DNA of 64,000 nucleotides from Bosea sp. 124 (GCF_003046175.1 NZ_PZZM01000001.1:372001-436000); one strand, 5' to 3'; counted from the first letter of the stretch, positions 1 to 9,750 are shown. A program made the numbers and translations. Notes: generated from the sequence alone by a model not told the origin.

Positions 1-2
1 AC

Positions 3-734
3 GCCAGTGCGCTGGCGCTGGCGAAGGCGTTCTGGCCGGGACCGCTGACGCTCGTCGTGCCGATCTCGCCGGGCTGCGAGGTCAGCGAGCTCGCGCGCGC
101 CGGGCTGGCTTCGGTCGCGCTGCGCGTACCTTCGCACCCACTTGCCCATGCGATCCTGCAAGCGGCGGAACGGCCGATCGCCGCGCCCTCGGCCAACCGC
201 TCCGGCCGCATCAGCGCCACCAGCGCCGCGCATGTGCTGGCCGATCTCGACGGCCGGATCGATGCCGTGATCGACGGCGGGCCGACCGAGGTCGGTGTGG
301 AATCGACCATCGTCGCCTGCCTCGATGGCGCGCCCAGGCTGCTGCGGCCGGGCGGCGTGCCGCGCAGCGCGATCGAGGGCGTGATCGGGCGGCCGCTGGT
401 GCTGGCGGGGGACGCCGGCATGGCGCCGATCTCGCCCGGGCTGCTCGCCTCGCACTACGCCCCCGCGGCGCGGGTGCGGCTCGACGCGGAGGTTCCCCGC
501 CCCGGCGAAGCCTGGCTCGGCTTCGGGGCCGACCCCGACGGCGCCACGGCCGGCCGGCCTGCGCTCAATCTGAGCCCGTCAGGCGATCTCGGCGAGGCAG
601 CGGCGAACCTCTTCGGCCATCTGCGAAGTCTCGATGCGCTCGGCCCGGTCACGATCGCCATCGCGCCCGTTCCGCAGCATGGGCTGGGCGAGGCGATCAA
701 CGACCGTCTCCGACGCGCCGCCGCGCCACGCTGA
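3..734 (+). CDS. L-threonylcarbamoyladenylate synthase (Sua5/YrdC/TsaC), 5' end missing
   Basis: Cytoplasmic enzyme making threonylcarbamoyl-AMP from threonine, bicarbonate and ATP for the t6A37 modification of ANN-decoding tRNAs. The open frame is already running at base 3 (ALAKAFWPGPLTLV), so the true start lies outside the window and about 243 residues are visible. Family signatures are APSANRSGRISAT in the YrdC fold, GVESTIVACLDG, and the LLRPGGV segment. After the linker comes SPGLLASHYAP, which is typical of the extra C-terminal domain of Sua5-type proteins and argues against a short YrdC-only protein. A LysR-type gene follows on the same strand after about 100 bases. The family call is firm; only the N-terminus is unknown. 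Confidence 0.93.
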   Translation, partial: ASALALAKAFWPGPLTLVVPISPGCEVSELARAGLASVALRVPSHPLAHAILQAAERPIAAPSANRSGRISATSAAHVLADLDGRIDAVIDGGPTEVGVESTIVACLDGAPRLLRPGGVPRSAIEGVIGRPLVLAGDAGMAPISPGLLASHYAPAARVRLDAEVPRPGEAWLGFGADPDGATAGRPALNLSPSGDLGEAAANLFGHLRSLDALGPVTIAIAPVPQHGLGEAINDRLRRAAAPR

Positions 735-834
735 CACGCGCCGAGGCGGTACTGCCGAGACAGTCTTGCCAGGACCGCCTTGCATTCCCGCAAGATTTCG
801 GCTTGCCTGCCCGGACTCGAGGACACCGCCGCCG

Positions 835-1743
835 ATGCATGCCAATCTCGCTTGGGACGATTTCCGGCTGGTCAAGGCGATTGCCGACCATAGCGGGCTG
901 ACAGGCGCGGCGGCTGCGCTCAGCGTGAACCACTCGACCGTGTTCCGCCGCCTCGGGCAGATCGAGGAGCATGTCGGGCTGCAGCTCTTCGAGCGCCGCA
1001 AGACCGGCTATGTCGCGACCGCCGCCGGCGTCGAGATGGCCGCGCTGGCCGGCCGTGTCGAGGAGGATGTCGCGGCCTTCAGCCGGCGCCTCGCCGGGCG
1101 CGACGTGGCGCCCTCCGGCGAGCTGCGCGTCACCACCACGGACACGCTCTATCTCAACCTGCTGCTGCCGATCTTCGCGGCTTTCCGAGCAGCTCATCCG
1201 GCGATCCGGCTCGACATCGTGATCGGCAACCAGCCGCTCAACCTGTCCAAGCGCGACGCGGACATCGCCATCCGTGCCAGCGATGCGCCGGGTGAGACGC
1301 TGGTCGGCCGCCGGCTCGCGACGCTGAACTGGGCGATCTATGGCCGCGCCGGAGATGGGCCTGCCCCGCCCGACGCGAACGGCCCGGCCAGCCTGTTCGC
1401 GCGCGACTGGGTCGCGCTCGGAGACCAGCTCGGCCATGTCAAGGCAGCGCGCTATGTCCGCGACAAGGTCGCGCCGGAGCGCATCGCCTTGAAGAGCTCG
1501 GCCGTGCTCGGCCTGGCCGAGGCGGTGGAACAGGGCCTCGGCATCGGCCCCCTGCCCTGTTTCATCGCCGATCAGCGGCCGGGGCTGGTTCGGCTGCTGC
1601 CGCCCGACCCGGATTTCTCCACCGGCCTGTGGATCCTGACCCATCCCGACATCCGCAACGCGCCGCGCGTGCGCGCCTTCATGGATTTTGTCGGCGGCGA
1701 ACTGGCGAAGCGGCGCGGCCTGATCGAGGGGACGAACGAGTAG
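835..1743 (+). CDS. LysR-family transcriptional regulator
   Basis: DNA-binding regulator of 302 residues. The N-terminal winged helix-turn-helix covers about residues 5-65 (LTGAAAALSVNHSTVFRRLG as the recognition region, then QLFERRKTGY and T-AG). A type 2 periplasmic-binding-like effector domain follows, with the usual DIVIGNQPLNLSKRDADIAI stretch. The frame is open further upstream to about 634, but that part overlaps the tsaC-like gene and has no helix-turn-helix homology, so the ATG at 835 is preferred. It is not clearly divergent from a metabolic operon: the nearest possible target, the reductase gene, is convergent. The inducer is unknown. Confidence 0.9.
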   Translation: MHANLAWDDFRLVKAIADHSGLTGAAAALSVNHSTVFRRLGQIEEHVGLQLFERRKTGYVATAAGVEMAALAGRVEEDVAAFSRRLAGRDVAPSGELRVTTTDTLYLNLLLPIFAAFRAAHPAIRLDIVIGNQPLNLSKRDADIAIRASDAPGETLVGRRLATLNWAIYGRAGDGPAPPDANGPASLFARDWVALGDQLGHVKAARYVRDKVAPERIALKSSAVLGLAEAVEQGLGIGPLPCFIADQRPGLVRLLPPDPDFSTGLWILTHPDIRNAPRVRAFMDFVGGELAKRRGLIEGTNE

Positions 1744-1782
1744 GCGGTAGAAGCTCGCTGATTTCGCACGGAAACAGGCCGA

Positions 1783-1876
1783 CATCCCGGACAAGCCGCG
1801 AAGCTGCGCAGCTCCGGGATCCAGCACAAGGCTCCGGAGCGCTCCGATGGATCCCGAAGCAAGCCCGGGATGACGG
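1783..1876. repeat. Dispersed palindromic repeat, copy 1
   Basis: This roughly 94-base intergenic element lies between convergent genes. It begins CATCCCGGACAAGCCGCG and ends AAGCCCGGGATGACGG. It matches the reverse complement of the element at 5793-5889 over nearly its whole length, including internal GGCTCCGGAGCGCTCC and GATGGATCCCG blocks. The ends are complementary (CATCCCGG and CCGGGATG), so a transcript could fold into a long hairpin. It resembles the REP/MITE-like elements common between genes in Hyphomicrobiales. No coding capacity is seen. Confidence 0.75.
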
Positions 1877-1903
1877 AGCGTTTCCGAGAAATCGCCGCAC
1901 GCT

Positions 1904-2890
<987 letters not shown>

Positions 2891-2984
2891 CGGCATCTCC
2901 TCTTCGCCATCCGTGCCGACAGGAGATACGCAGCTCCGACCGCGCGGCAAGCCCGCGCGGCGTCCGCCTTTCGTCAGCGGGATG

Positions 2985-4229
2985 TCAGGCCGGCTGCGGC
3001 GTCATGCGCTGGACCGGCTTCTCGACGATGGGCAGGTTGATCAGCGCCGAGGCGATGCCGAGCGCGACCGAGAGCCACCAGACGATGATGTAGGAGCCCG
3101 ACGCCTCGTAGAGGATGCCGCCGAGCCAGACCCCCAGAAACCCGCCGACCTGATGCGAGAAGAAGGCGAAGCCATAGAGCATCGCCATGTATTTCGTGCC
3201 GAACATCAGCATGACCAGGGACGAGGTCGGCGGCACGGTCGAGAGCCAGAACAGGCCGATGACGATGCCGAAGCAGATCGACGTCGCCGGGCTCGCAGGC
3301 AGCAGGATGAAGGCGGCGATCGCGACCGAACGACCAAGATAGATCCAGGCGAGCAGATGGCGCTTGGGCATGCGCGTCGAGAGCCAGCCCGAGGAGAGCG
3401 AGCCGACCGCATTGGCGAGCCCGATGACCGCCAGCGTCCAGCCGCCGACCCAGGCCGGCAGGCCCATATCCTTGAGATAGGCCGGCATATGCACGGTGAT
3501 GAAGGCGAGCTGGAAGCCGCAGGTGAAGAAGCCCAGCACCAGGAAGACGTAGCTCTTGTGCTTGAAGGCCTCGGCCAGCGCCTGCGGGATCGACTGGTTC
3601 GGCAGGTTCGCCGCCGAGGCCTGGGTGGCGCCGCCGAGCTTGCGCGTCGAGAGGAAGATCGAGATCGGCAGGATCGGCAGCAGGGTCAGCGCGAACATGA
3701 TCAGCGCCTGGTTCCAGCCGATCTGCTCGATCAGGATGTTGCCGATCGGCGGATAGAGGAACTGGCCGAAGGAGCCGGCGGCCGTGCCCGCGCCGAAGGC
3801 CATCGGGCGCCAGGACTCGGGCAGCAGCTTGCCGAAGGCGGCGAGCACGAGGTTGAAGGAACAGGCAGAGAGGCCGAAGCCGATCAGCACGCCGGCACCG
3901 AGATGAAGCTGCAGCGGCGTGGTCGCATGGGCCATCACGACGAGGCCGATCGCATAGAGCAGCGCACCGGTGCAGAGCACCTTCACGGTGCCGAAGCGGT
4001 CTGCGATGGCGCCCGCGAAGGGCGCGCCGAGGCCCCAGAGCAGGTTCTGGATCGCCAGCGCCAGCCCGAAGGTGTCGCGCCCCCAGCCGAACTGCACGGT
4101 CATCGGGATCTGGAACAAGCCGGCGCTGGCGCGCGGGCCGAAGGTGATCAGCGCGATCAGGCAGCCGGCCGCGACGATGATTTCGGGCGCATAGCTTCGC
4201 CCCGGGGCGGCACGCGGCGTGACACTCAT
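2985..4229 (-). CDS. MFS transporter, 12 transmembrane helices
   Basis: Integral inner-membrane transporter of 414 residues with the 6+6 helix pattern of the major facilitator superfamily. The loop between helices 2 and 3 carries [12 protein letters not shown], the motif A signature. Overall look (short N-tail, [20 protein letters not shown]) recalls the oxalate/formate-antiporter-like and monocarboxylate-like branch of MFS, but the substrate cannot be read from sequence. The ATG at 4229 has GGAGA nine bases upstream. It lies upstream of the acuI-like gene on the same strand with a gap of about 95 bases, so co-transcription, perhaps with a carboxylate substrate, is possible but unproven. Confidence 0.88.
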   Translation of the reverse strand: MSVTPRAAPGRSYAPEIIVAAGCLIALITFGPRASAGLFQIPMTVQFGWGRDTFGLALAIQNLLWGLGAPFAGAIADRFGTVKVLCTGALLYAIGLVVMAHATTPLQLHLGAGVLIGFGLSACSFNLVLAAFGKLLPESWRPMAFGAGTAAGSFGQFLYPPIGNILIEQIGWNQALIMFALTLLPILPISIFLSTRKLGGATQASAANLPNQSIPQALAEAFKHKSYVFLVLGFFTCGFQLAFITVHMPAYLKDMGLPAWVGGWTLAVIGLANAVGSLSSGWLSTRMPKRHLLAWIYLGRSVAIAAFILLPASPATSICFGIVIGLFWLSTVPPTSSLVMLMFGTKYMAMLYGFAFFSHQVGGFLGVWLGGILYEASGSYIIVWWLSVALGIASALINLPIVEKPVQRMTPQPA

Positions 4230-4369
4230 GGCGAATCTCCGGAAGCCTGCAGAGGGACGTGTGGCTGCACGTTACCGCCGATCACCGAGGTCCGACAACG
4301 CGAATTCGTGGCATGGCGCATCACGCGATTGCATGGAAGGCGCGCGACGGAACCGTTTCGGCCGCCGCG

Positions 4370-4384
4370 TTAACCGCCGCTCAA
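4370..4384. promoter_or_regulatory. Possible degenerate CtrA box (TTAA-N7-TCAA)
   Basis: The sequence reads TTAA, seven bases, TCAA followed by C, one mismatch from the TTAA-N7-TTAA consensus of the cell-cycle regulator CtrA. It sits directly upstream of the SleB-type hydrolase gene, whose product acts on peptidoglycan. A single-mismatch site occurs often by chance, so this is a weak call. Confidence 0.25.
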
Positions 4385-4394
4385 CCCTACCGGG

Positions 4395-5756
4395 GTGATA
4401 ACGGAACGACGCGAAAGCGCGCCGGTTGCGCGCCGTTCGCTCCCCTGTGTCCGAACCGGGTGTGTTGGTTTGAGTCATCTGCGTTTGCGCAAGCGTACGA
4501 GACGCATCGGGTCGGTCGGGCTGAAATGGGCCCTGGCGACGGTTGCGCCCTGGGCGCTCTCGGTGGGGCTGCTGGTGTCGTTCACCGCCTCGGCCGGCCA
4601 GAATTTCAGCCTCGACACCCTGCCATCGACGGCGCTGTTGCGCAGCGAACCCGGCCCCGCCTCCGATCTCGAGGAAGGGCCGTCGATGCTGATCGCGGCC
4701 AGCGCCTTCCGCCTGCCCGGTCTTTCGCTGTCCTCGGCGATCCGGCAGGCGCATCTCTCCTTCGACGATCCAGAGCGCCGCGTCGCGATCGATCCGCGCC
4801 AGCCGCGCGAGGAGATGAAGCGCACTGCCGGGGGCTTCCCCGAGGTCGACCGCAGCGCCAAGGGTGACCCACTCCCGAAGCTGCGGCCGAGCATCTCGGC
4901 CAAGGCCCCGCGCGAACTCGAACGCGTCGTCTTCGGCGACAACCAGCCCGGCCTGATCTCGGGCGGCTTCTCGCTGGAAGCGATGCGCGAGGCCGAGGGC
5001 ATCATCGGGCCCCCGGTCGGCTTCGAGCCCCATGCCGACGACCAGGGCCTGACCGATCCCGCCCTCTCCGACGCCTCGCCCGATGCGCTGGCATCCGTCC
5101 ATCGCTATGGCGCGGTGCCGCGCACGATCGACGGCGCGACGCCCGGCGTCGCTTCCGCAAATGCGCAGGCCTCGTCGACACCGGCGGTCTCCTACAGCGT
5201 GACGACGCTGGTGCCGGCTCTGGCACCGCCGGTGGTGCCGGAGCGGCCCGGCCTGATCGCGCGCGCGCCGTCCTCGCCGGAGCGCCGCACGGCCAAGGCC
5301 GACCCCGGCCCCCGCGAGATCTATACCGGGCTGATCGCCGCCAACGACATGGCGCGCCAGCAGCGCTGCCTGGCGGAAGCGGTCTATTTCGAGGCGCGCT
5401 CGGAATCCGACGAGGGCCGCGCCGCCGTGGCGCAGGTCGTGCTCAACCGGGTCAAGAGCGGGCTCTACCCCGACAGCGTCTGCGGCGTGGTCTACCAGAA
5501 CAGCAACCGCTACCTCGCCTGCCAGTTCACCTTCACCTGCGAGGGCAAATCGCTGCGCATCACCGAGCCGGCGCCGTGGCGCGACGCGGTCCGCATCGCC
5601 CGCGAGGTTTATGACGGCACGACCTACATGCCCGAAGTCGGCGCCTCGACGCATTACCACGCGCAATATGTCCGGCCCTACTGGGCGAAGAAGCTCAAGA
5701 AGATGGACACGATCGGCCAGCACGTCTTCTACAAGCTGCGGCCGGGTCAGACTTGA
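4395..5756 (+). CDS. SleB-type cell wall hydrolase (Hydrolase_2 domain)
   Basis: Probable peptidoglycan hydrolase of 453 residues. A membrane-anchor segment lies near residues 42-65 (WALATVAPWALSVGLLVSF), followed by a long low-complexity linker rich in Ala and Pro. The C-terminal SleB domain (about residues 330-450) has CLAEAVYFEARSESDEGRAA containing the conserved glutamates, VVLNRVKSG, CGVVYQ, CQFTFTC, and a Y-AQYVRPYWA ending. The frame opens with GTG at 4395; a TTG at 4470 (LSHLRLRKR), just before the anchor, is also plausible and there is no clear ribosome site to decide. The enzyme would act in the periplasm. SleB was first studied in spore germination, but Gram-negative homologues serve general wall remodelling. 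Confidence 0.85.
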   Translation: MITERRESAPVARRSLPCVRTGCVGLSHLRLRKRTRRIGSVGLKWALATVAPWALSVGLLVSFTASAGQNFSLDTLPSTALLRSEPGPASDLEEGPSMLIAASAFRLPGLSLSSAIRQAHLSFDDPERRVAIDPRQPREEMKRTAGGFPEVDRSAKGDPLPKLRPSISAKAPRELERVVFGDNQPGLISGGFSLEAMREAEGIIGPPVGFEPHADDQGLTDPALSDASPDALASVHRYGAVPRTIDGATPGVASANAQASSTPAVSYSVTTLVPALAPPVVPERPGLIARAPSSPERRTAKADPGPREIYTGLIAANDMARQQRCLAEAVYFEARSESDEGRAAVAQVVLNRVKSGLYPDSVCGVVYQNSNRYLACQFTFTCEGKSLRITEPAPWRDAVRIAREVYDGTTYMPEVGASTHYHAQYVRPYWAKKLKKMDTIGQHVFYKLRPGQT

Positions 5757-5792
5757 AAGCTTCCGCAAAGTAAATGACGCTCGGACGCTCCT

Positions 5793-5889
5793 CGTCATCC
5801 CGGGCTTGACCCGGGATCCATCGAAAGGCTCCGGCGCTCCGCGATGGATTCCGGAGCGGCACCGCTGCGCGGCTTGTCCGGAATGACGG
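5793..5889. repeat. Dispersed palindromic repeat, copy 2 (inverted relative to copy 1)
   Basis: The element starts CGTCATCCCGGGCTTGACC and ends CTTGTCCGGAATGACGG. Its reverse complement aligns with 1783-1876. The internal arms CCCGGGcttgaCCCGGG can fold locally. Together with the rest of 5757-6110 it fills the 354-base gap between the hydrolase and the exported repeat protein; after the element the gap holds only AT-richer promoter-like sequence (about 5960-6030). Confidence 0.75.
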
Positions 5890-6110
5890 CCCGGTGCGAT
5901 GGGAAAGCCCCCCAAAACCCCGCAAAATCCGCTCAAATGCGACCTGTCCGCTTCACGCAACGTCAAACTGCGTGAATCCACAGCCCGGCACCGGCTTGGT
6001 TAATTTTACCTTGTTTCGGCGTTTACCTTGCGTTCATCACTGTTTCCCGGCTTCCTCCGGCCAACGAGCGGCGCAAGACGTCGCACAGGGTTGCGGGACA
6101 GGTTGTCGGC

Positions 6111-6734
6111 ATGACGCACAAGGTTCTCACCGTTTCGGCGTTCGCGGCCTCGGCTCTTTCGGCCGCGCTGCTGCTGGGTTCGACGGCCGCGCAGGCCGGG
6201 GGCTGCTTCGGCTCCTCCTGCCGTCCGGCGCCCTGCCAGGGCACGGCCTGCTACAACCTCGTCCAGACGCCGCCGGTCTACGACACGATCGCCGAGACGC
6301 AGCTCGTGCGCAGATCGCAGACCCGCCACCGCGTCGTCCCGGCACGCTACGACTACGTCACCGAGAAGGTGATGATCCAGCCGGCGCGCCAGATTCCGCA
6401 TCATGTCGCGGCCCAGTATTCCTCGGTCTCCGAGAAGGTGGTGATCTCGCCCGGCGGCAAGCGCTGGGAGGTTTCCACCGACGTCCATGGCCGCACCACC
6501 GGCTGCTGGGTCTATGACGAGCCGCAATACGGCTTCCGCCAGCGCACCGTCGAGGTCACGCCGGCGACCGTGGAATATGAGACGATCCCCGCTGTCTACA
6601 CGCAGCGGCAGCGCAGGGTGATGGTGCAGCCGACCCAGGTCGTGCACGAGATCATCCCTGCCACCTACGAAACCCGCCATCGCAAGGTGCTGGTGAGCCC
6701 CGGCTCGCAGCACTGGCAGAAGGCTGGCTACTGA
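6111..6734 (+). CDS. Exported protein built of short Tyr/Val/Pro repeats
   Basis: Uncharacterised protein of 207 residues with a clear Sec signal (residues 1 to about 29, ending AAQAGG). A cysteine-rich stretch follows (CFGSSCRPAPCQGTACYN). The rest consists of four to five imperfect repeats of about 25 residues with the pattern PA-x-Y-x4-R/E-K-V-x-V/I-x-P, for example VVPARYDYVTEKVMIQPA, IPAVYTQRQRRVMVQP and IIPATYETRHRKVLVSPG. Two repeats continue into SPGGKRWE or SPGSQHWQ. The repeat pattern predicts a repetitive beta structure. The gene has its own terminator and appears monocistronic. I do not recognise a function; an envelope or surface role is inferred from export. Confidence 0.75.
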   Translation: MTHKVLTVSAFAASALSAALLLGSTAAQAGGCFGSSCRPAPCQGTACYNLVQTPPVYDTIAETQLVRRSQTRHRVVPARYDYVTEKVMIQPARQIPHHVAAQYSSVSEKVVISPGGKRWEVSTDVHGRTTGCWVYDEPQYGFRQRTVEVTPATVEYETIPAVYTQRQRRVMVQPTQVVHEIIPATYETRHRKVLVSPGSQHWQKAGY

Positions 6735-6775
6735 GTTTTACATGCAGACCCTTTGACTACGGAAAAGACCACTCA

Positions 6776-6802
6776 AACCCCGGCTCACGCCGGGGTTTTT
6801 TT
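6776..6802 (+). terminator. Rho-independent terminator after the exported repeat protein
   Basis: Perfect 9-bp stem AACCCCGGC/GCCGGGGTT with a four-base loop TCAC, followed by a run of Ts (6798-6801). It lies about 40 bases after the stop codon at 6734 and points in the same direction. Confidence 0.9.
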
Positions 6803-6867
6803 ATGGGGTTTTCCGAGACGGCGCGGAGGAAAAGCGGCGGGGCTTGCGCAGCGAGCGGCAAGCGCCG

Positions 6868-7137
6868 CTATCCCAGCCCGCCCATCAGCAGCGCGAGCAC
6901 GCCGACGCCGAGCAGGAAGGCGAGCATGCGCGCCGGCATGCCGATCAGGCTGCCGGGCGAACGGCCGAGCGCGAAGCCGGCGACGATTTCGGAGAGGCCC
7001 AGCCCCAGCAGAACGAGGATGAAGGGCGGAAAGGTCGCCGAGGGCGCGATCCAGCCTGCCTTGACGACGGCAGAGACGATCGCGCCGAGGCCGGCACCGA
7101 ACGCGACGAAAACCAGTTCGGCGCGCGTGAACCGCAT
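6868..7137 (-). CDS. Small membrane protein downstream of infA
   Basis: Hydrophobic protein of 89 residues starting at the ATG at 7137 (MRFTRAELVFVAFGAG). It has two or three predicted transmembrane segments: about residues 6-26, 38-58 and 70-88, ending ALLMGGLG. It follows the IF-1 gene with a gap of only seven bases, so it is probably co-transcribed. No known domain is recognised. The frame is open further upstream but that would overlap infA, and the hydrophobic pattern begins right after this Met. Confidence 0.6.
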   Translation of the reverse strand: MRFTRAELVFVAFGAGLGAIVSAVVKAGWIAPSATFPPFILVLLGLGLSEIVAGFALGRSPGSLIGMPARMLAFLLGVGVLALLMGGLG

Positions 7138-7144
7138 GCCGGGC

Positions 7145-7417
7145 TCAGCGCCGACGGAAGTTCTGGTTGCGCGGTGGGCCGCCCGGAGCGGGGCCGGCGG
7201 TCTTCTGGCGGAAATTGATGCGGCCGCGATCAAGATCGTAGGGCGACATCTCGACGACGACGCGGTCCCCGGCGATCGTGCGGATGCGGTTCTTCTTCAT
7301 CTTGCCGGCCGCATAGGCCAGGATCACGTGCTCGTTGTCGAGCTTCACCCGGTAATTGCCGTCCGGCAGCACTTCGACCACCGTACCGTCGAATTCCAGC
7401 AGTTCTTCTTTAGCCAT
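7145..7417 (-). CDS. infA: Translation initiation factor IF-1, with a basic C-terminal extension
   Basis: IF-1 binds the 30S A site and assists IF-2 and IF-3 in initiation. Residues 1-72 are a typical S1/OB-fold IF-1 ([54 protein letters not shown]). The usual protein has 72 residues; this one has 90 because of an extra Gly/Pro/Asn tail ending in Arg-Arg-Arg. It sits between a DEAD-box RNA helicase gene and a small membrane protein gene, with a cold-shock gene nearby, on one strand. The tail and context suggest either a second IF-1 copy or a cold-related paralogue; whether another infA exists elsewhere cannot be seen here. Confidence 0.93.
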   Translation of the reverse strand: MAKEELLEFDGTVVEVLPDGNYRVKLDNEHVILAYAAGKMKKNRIRTIAGDRVVVEMSPYDLDRGRINFRQKTAGPAPGGPPRNQNFRRR

Positions 7418-7501
7418 TCTGTCGTCCTTCGTGTGCCCGTTGGCGCTGGGAACGGGCCGATCCCGTGGATCGACCCTGCCCGCTATCAGCTTGCTCGCGC
7501 G

Positions 7502-8953
7502 TCAGTTCGCGCGCCGCCGGGCGCCGTTGGTGCGTGGTTGCTGTGTTCTTTGCTGCAAGAACGCGACGCCGCCAAGCCCTTCCTTGGCGGAACCACCGTC
7601 TTTTCGCTGGGCCGGAGCCTCGCTGCGCTGCGGCCTGTCGTTGCGCGACGCATCATTGCGCGAAGCCTCGGAACGCTGGCCACCGCCATGAGCCGGCTTG
7701 GCACCCTGCGGCCGGCCCTGGCGTTCGCCCTGGGGCCTGCCCTGGTCGCGACCGCCGCCGCCCTGCTGGCCGCGTCCGCCGCGGCCCTGGTTCTGCGGCG
7801 GCTTCTTCGGCGTGCGGCCGTCCCAATACGGCACCTCGCCCATGGGCGTGATGGCGATGCGGGTCAGCTTCTCGATCGAGGCGAGATCGCCGCGCTCTTC
7901 GGGCGTGCAGAAGGCGATCGCCATGCCAGACGCGCCGGCGCGCGCGGTGCGGCCGATGCGGTGGACATAGGTCTCGGGCACGTTGGGCAGGTCGAACTGG
8001 ACGACATGGCTGATGCCGTCGACATCGATGCCGCGCGCCGCGATGTCGGTCGCGACGAGGATGCGCAGTTCGCCGTCACGGAAGGAACCGAGTGCCCGCT
8101 CGCGCTGGCCCTGGCTCTTGTTGCCATGGATCGCGGCCGACTTGATGCCGGAGATCTCGAGCTGGCGGACGACCTTGTCGGCGCCATGCTTGGTACGGGT
8201 GAAGACGATGGCGCGCTCCATTTCAGGAACGCTCAGGGTCTTCGCCAGCAACGCCGGCTTGTCGCCCGGATTGGTGAAGATGACGCGCTGGTCGATCTTC
8301 TCGGCCGTGGTCGCGACGGGCGCGACCGAAACCTCGACCGGGTCGCTCAGATAGGCGGAGGCGATCTCGCGGATCGGCTTCGGCATCGTCGCCGAGAACA
8401 GCAGCGTCTGTCGCTTCTTCGGGATCAGCGTGGCGATCCGGCGCAGCGCGTGGACGAAGCCGAGATCGAGCATCTGGTCGGCCTCGTCAAGGACGAGGTA
8501 CTCGATCTCGCGCAGCGAGACGGCACGCTGGTCGACGAGATCGAGCAGGCGGCCGGGGGTGGCGACGAGGATGTCGACATGCTGGCCGAGCGCGCGGATC
8601 TGCTTGCCGACGGGCACGCCGCCGAAGACGACGGTCGACTTGATCGTGGTGAACTGGGCATAGGCGCGGATCGAGGTCTCGATCTGGGCCGCGAGTTCAC
8701 GGGTCGGCGACAGGATCAGCGCGCGCACCGAACGCGTTTCCATGCGGCGCGGCTGGGTCAGCAGGCGGTGCACCAGCGGCAGCGCGAAGGCGGCGGTCTT
8801 GCCGGTGCCGGTCTGGGCGGCACCGAGAAGGTCGCGGCCCTGGAGAATCGGGGGGATCGCCTGTGCCTGGATCGGCGTGGGCGTCGTGTAACCTTCGGAG
8901 GCGAGCGCCTTGAGAAGCTGCTCGGCCAGGCCGAGGTCGGTGAATTGAGTCAA
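7502..8953 (-). CDS. DEAD-box ATP-dependent RNA helicase (RhlE/DeaD-like)
   Basis: RNA helicase of about 483 residues that remodels RNA duplexes, likely in ribosome assembly or cold adaptation. Motifs in order: Q motif region (FTDLGLAEQLL, TTPTPIQAQAI), motif I AQTGTGKT, Ia PTRELAAQ, II LVLDEADQMLDLGF, III SAT, V ATDIAARGIDV, VI HRIGRTARAG. The last 90 or so residues are a disordered tail rich in Gly, Arg, Gln and Ala, as in RNA chaperone helicases. The frame continues up to a GTG at 8989; the TTG at 8953 is chosen because family members normally begin M-T-x-F-T-D-L-G-L. Neither has a good ribosome site. It lies upstream of infA and downstream of a cold-shock gene. Confidence 0.92.
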   Translation of the reverse strand: MTQFTDLGLAEQLLKALASEGYTTPTPIQAQAIPPILQGRDLLGAAQTGTGKTAAFALPLVHRLLTQPRRMETRSVRALILSPTRELAAQIETSIRAYAQFTTIKSTVVFGGVPVGKQIRALGQHVDILVATPGRLLDLVDQRAVSLREIEYLVLDEADQMLDLGFVHALRRIATLIPKKRQTLLFSATMPKPIREIASAYLSDPVEVSVAPVATTAEKIDQRVIFTNPGDKPALLAKTLSVPEMERAIVFTRTKHGADKVVRQLEISGIKSAAIHGNKSQGQRERALGSFRDGELRILVATDIAARGIDVDGISHVVQFDLPNVPETYVHRIGRTARAGASGMAIAFCTPEERGDLASIEKLTRIAITPMGEVPYWDGRTPKKPPQNQGRGGRGQQGGGGRDQGRPQGERQGRPQGAKPAHGGGQRSEASRNDASRNDRPQRSEAPAQRKDGGSAKEGLGGVAFLQQRTQQPRTNGARRRAN

Positions 8954-9103
8954 AACAGGACTTTCTGGACGCCGCGACGCAAGGGGCACATGTGGGTATC
9001 GGCTGTGCCGCCGGATTGCGCCCGGCCTTGAATATTGAATCTGTCCTGCCGGCGAACCGCTAAGCCACAGCGCCGGAAGGGGTCTTCGAGAGTGTCTATT
9101 CTG

Positions 9104-9138
9104 GAAAAGCCGGGCGGGCGCGAGACGCGCCTGCCCGG
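9104..9138 (-). terminator. Rho-independent terminator of the cold-shock gene
   Basis: A 13-bp stem with one G-T wobble (arms 9110-9122 and 9126-9138, loop AGA) lies just after the cold-shock stop codon on the minus strand. On that strand it is followed by a short T run (the AAAA at 9105-9108). The rest of 8990-9154 holds the leader of the helicase gene. Confidence 0.7.
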
Positions 9139-9154
9139 TCGATGATCGTCAGTC

Positions 9155-9364
9155 TCAGGCGACGGCGAGGTTGCCGGCCGAGGACTTGCCGGTCTTGCGA
9201 TCGGCGATCAGCTCATAGGAAACGACCTGGCCTTCGACCAGTTCGCGCAGGCCGGCCCGCTCGACGGCGGAGATGTGGACGAAGATGTCCTGCCCGCCGT
9301 TCTCAGGGGTAATGAAGCCGTAGCCCTTGGTGGCGTTGAACCACTTGACGGTGCCCTTATCCAT
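9155..9364 (-). CDS. Cold-shock domain protein (CspA family)
   Basis: Single-domain RNA/DNA chaperone of 69 residues. The RNA-binding motifs KGYGFITP (RNP1) and DIFVHISA (RNP2) are intact within the five-stranded OB fold, and the start [14 protein letters not shown] is typical. An AAGGA ribosome site lies about 12 bases before the ATG at 9364. It is followed by its own terminator and then the DEAD-box helicase and infA genes on the same strand. A long leader (see 9365-9750) is in keeping with post-transcriptional cold regulation of csp genes, though many family members are growth-phase or stress controlled. Confidence 0.95.
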   Translation of the reverse strand: MDKGTVKWFNATKGYGFITPENGGQDIFVHISAVERAGLRELVEGQVVSYELIADRKTGKSSAGNLAVA

Positions 9365-9750
9365 GGAAGGTAGTCCTTACGTTTCAGATCCGCGTATGTG
9401 GTGAAGACACGGCTCGACGCGCGGACGCCTGCCATGGCCTTGTAGTCGATGTGTGGTGGATCTGATTCGTGCCCGCCGACCGGGAGAACCCGCGCGGAGG
9501 ATTGGCCAGAACCCGGCCGCATCTCGTCTTACATGGGTTGGGCTAGCACAAATTGCAATGCGGGTCCAGCGGCGGCGACGCCCGGCGTGCTGCAACGCGA
9601 AATTTACCGATCCGGTCAACGAACGCTTCACCGCGGCGAGCGAAACGCCGCCGCGACCTGCCGCGTCGCCAGCACAATGCCGCGCCGTAAGCGAGTTCTT
9701 GACACTGCCCGAGGCAGGCTGCCGGTCCGATATCGCCGAAGGAACCGACC
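9365..9750. promoter_or_regulatory. Divergent intergenic region: csp leader and GGDEF-EAL promoter
   Basis: This 386-base gap has no gene. On the minus strand a possible sigma-70-like pair, TTGCAA (9553-9558) and ATGTAA (complement of 9529-9534) spaced 18 bases, would give the cold-shock mRNA a leader of roughly 150-160 nucleotides, a length typical of cspA leaders. The promoter is inferred by eye. For the plus-strand gene an AAGGA ribosome site precedes the GTG at 9751. Confidence 0.35.

Noticed and set aside
5960..6030. TTAA-N7-TTGT near 6000 as another CtrA box
   Set aside because: Two mismatches in the second half-site; not better than chance.
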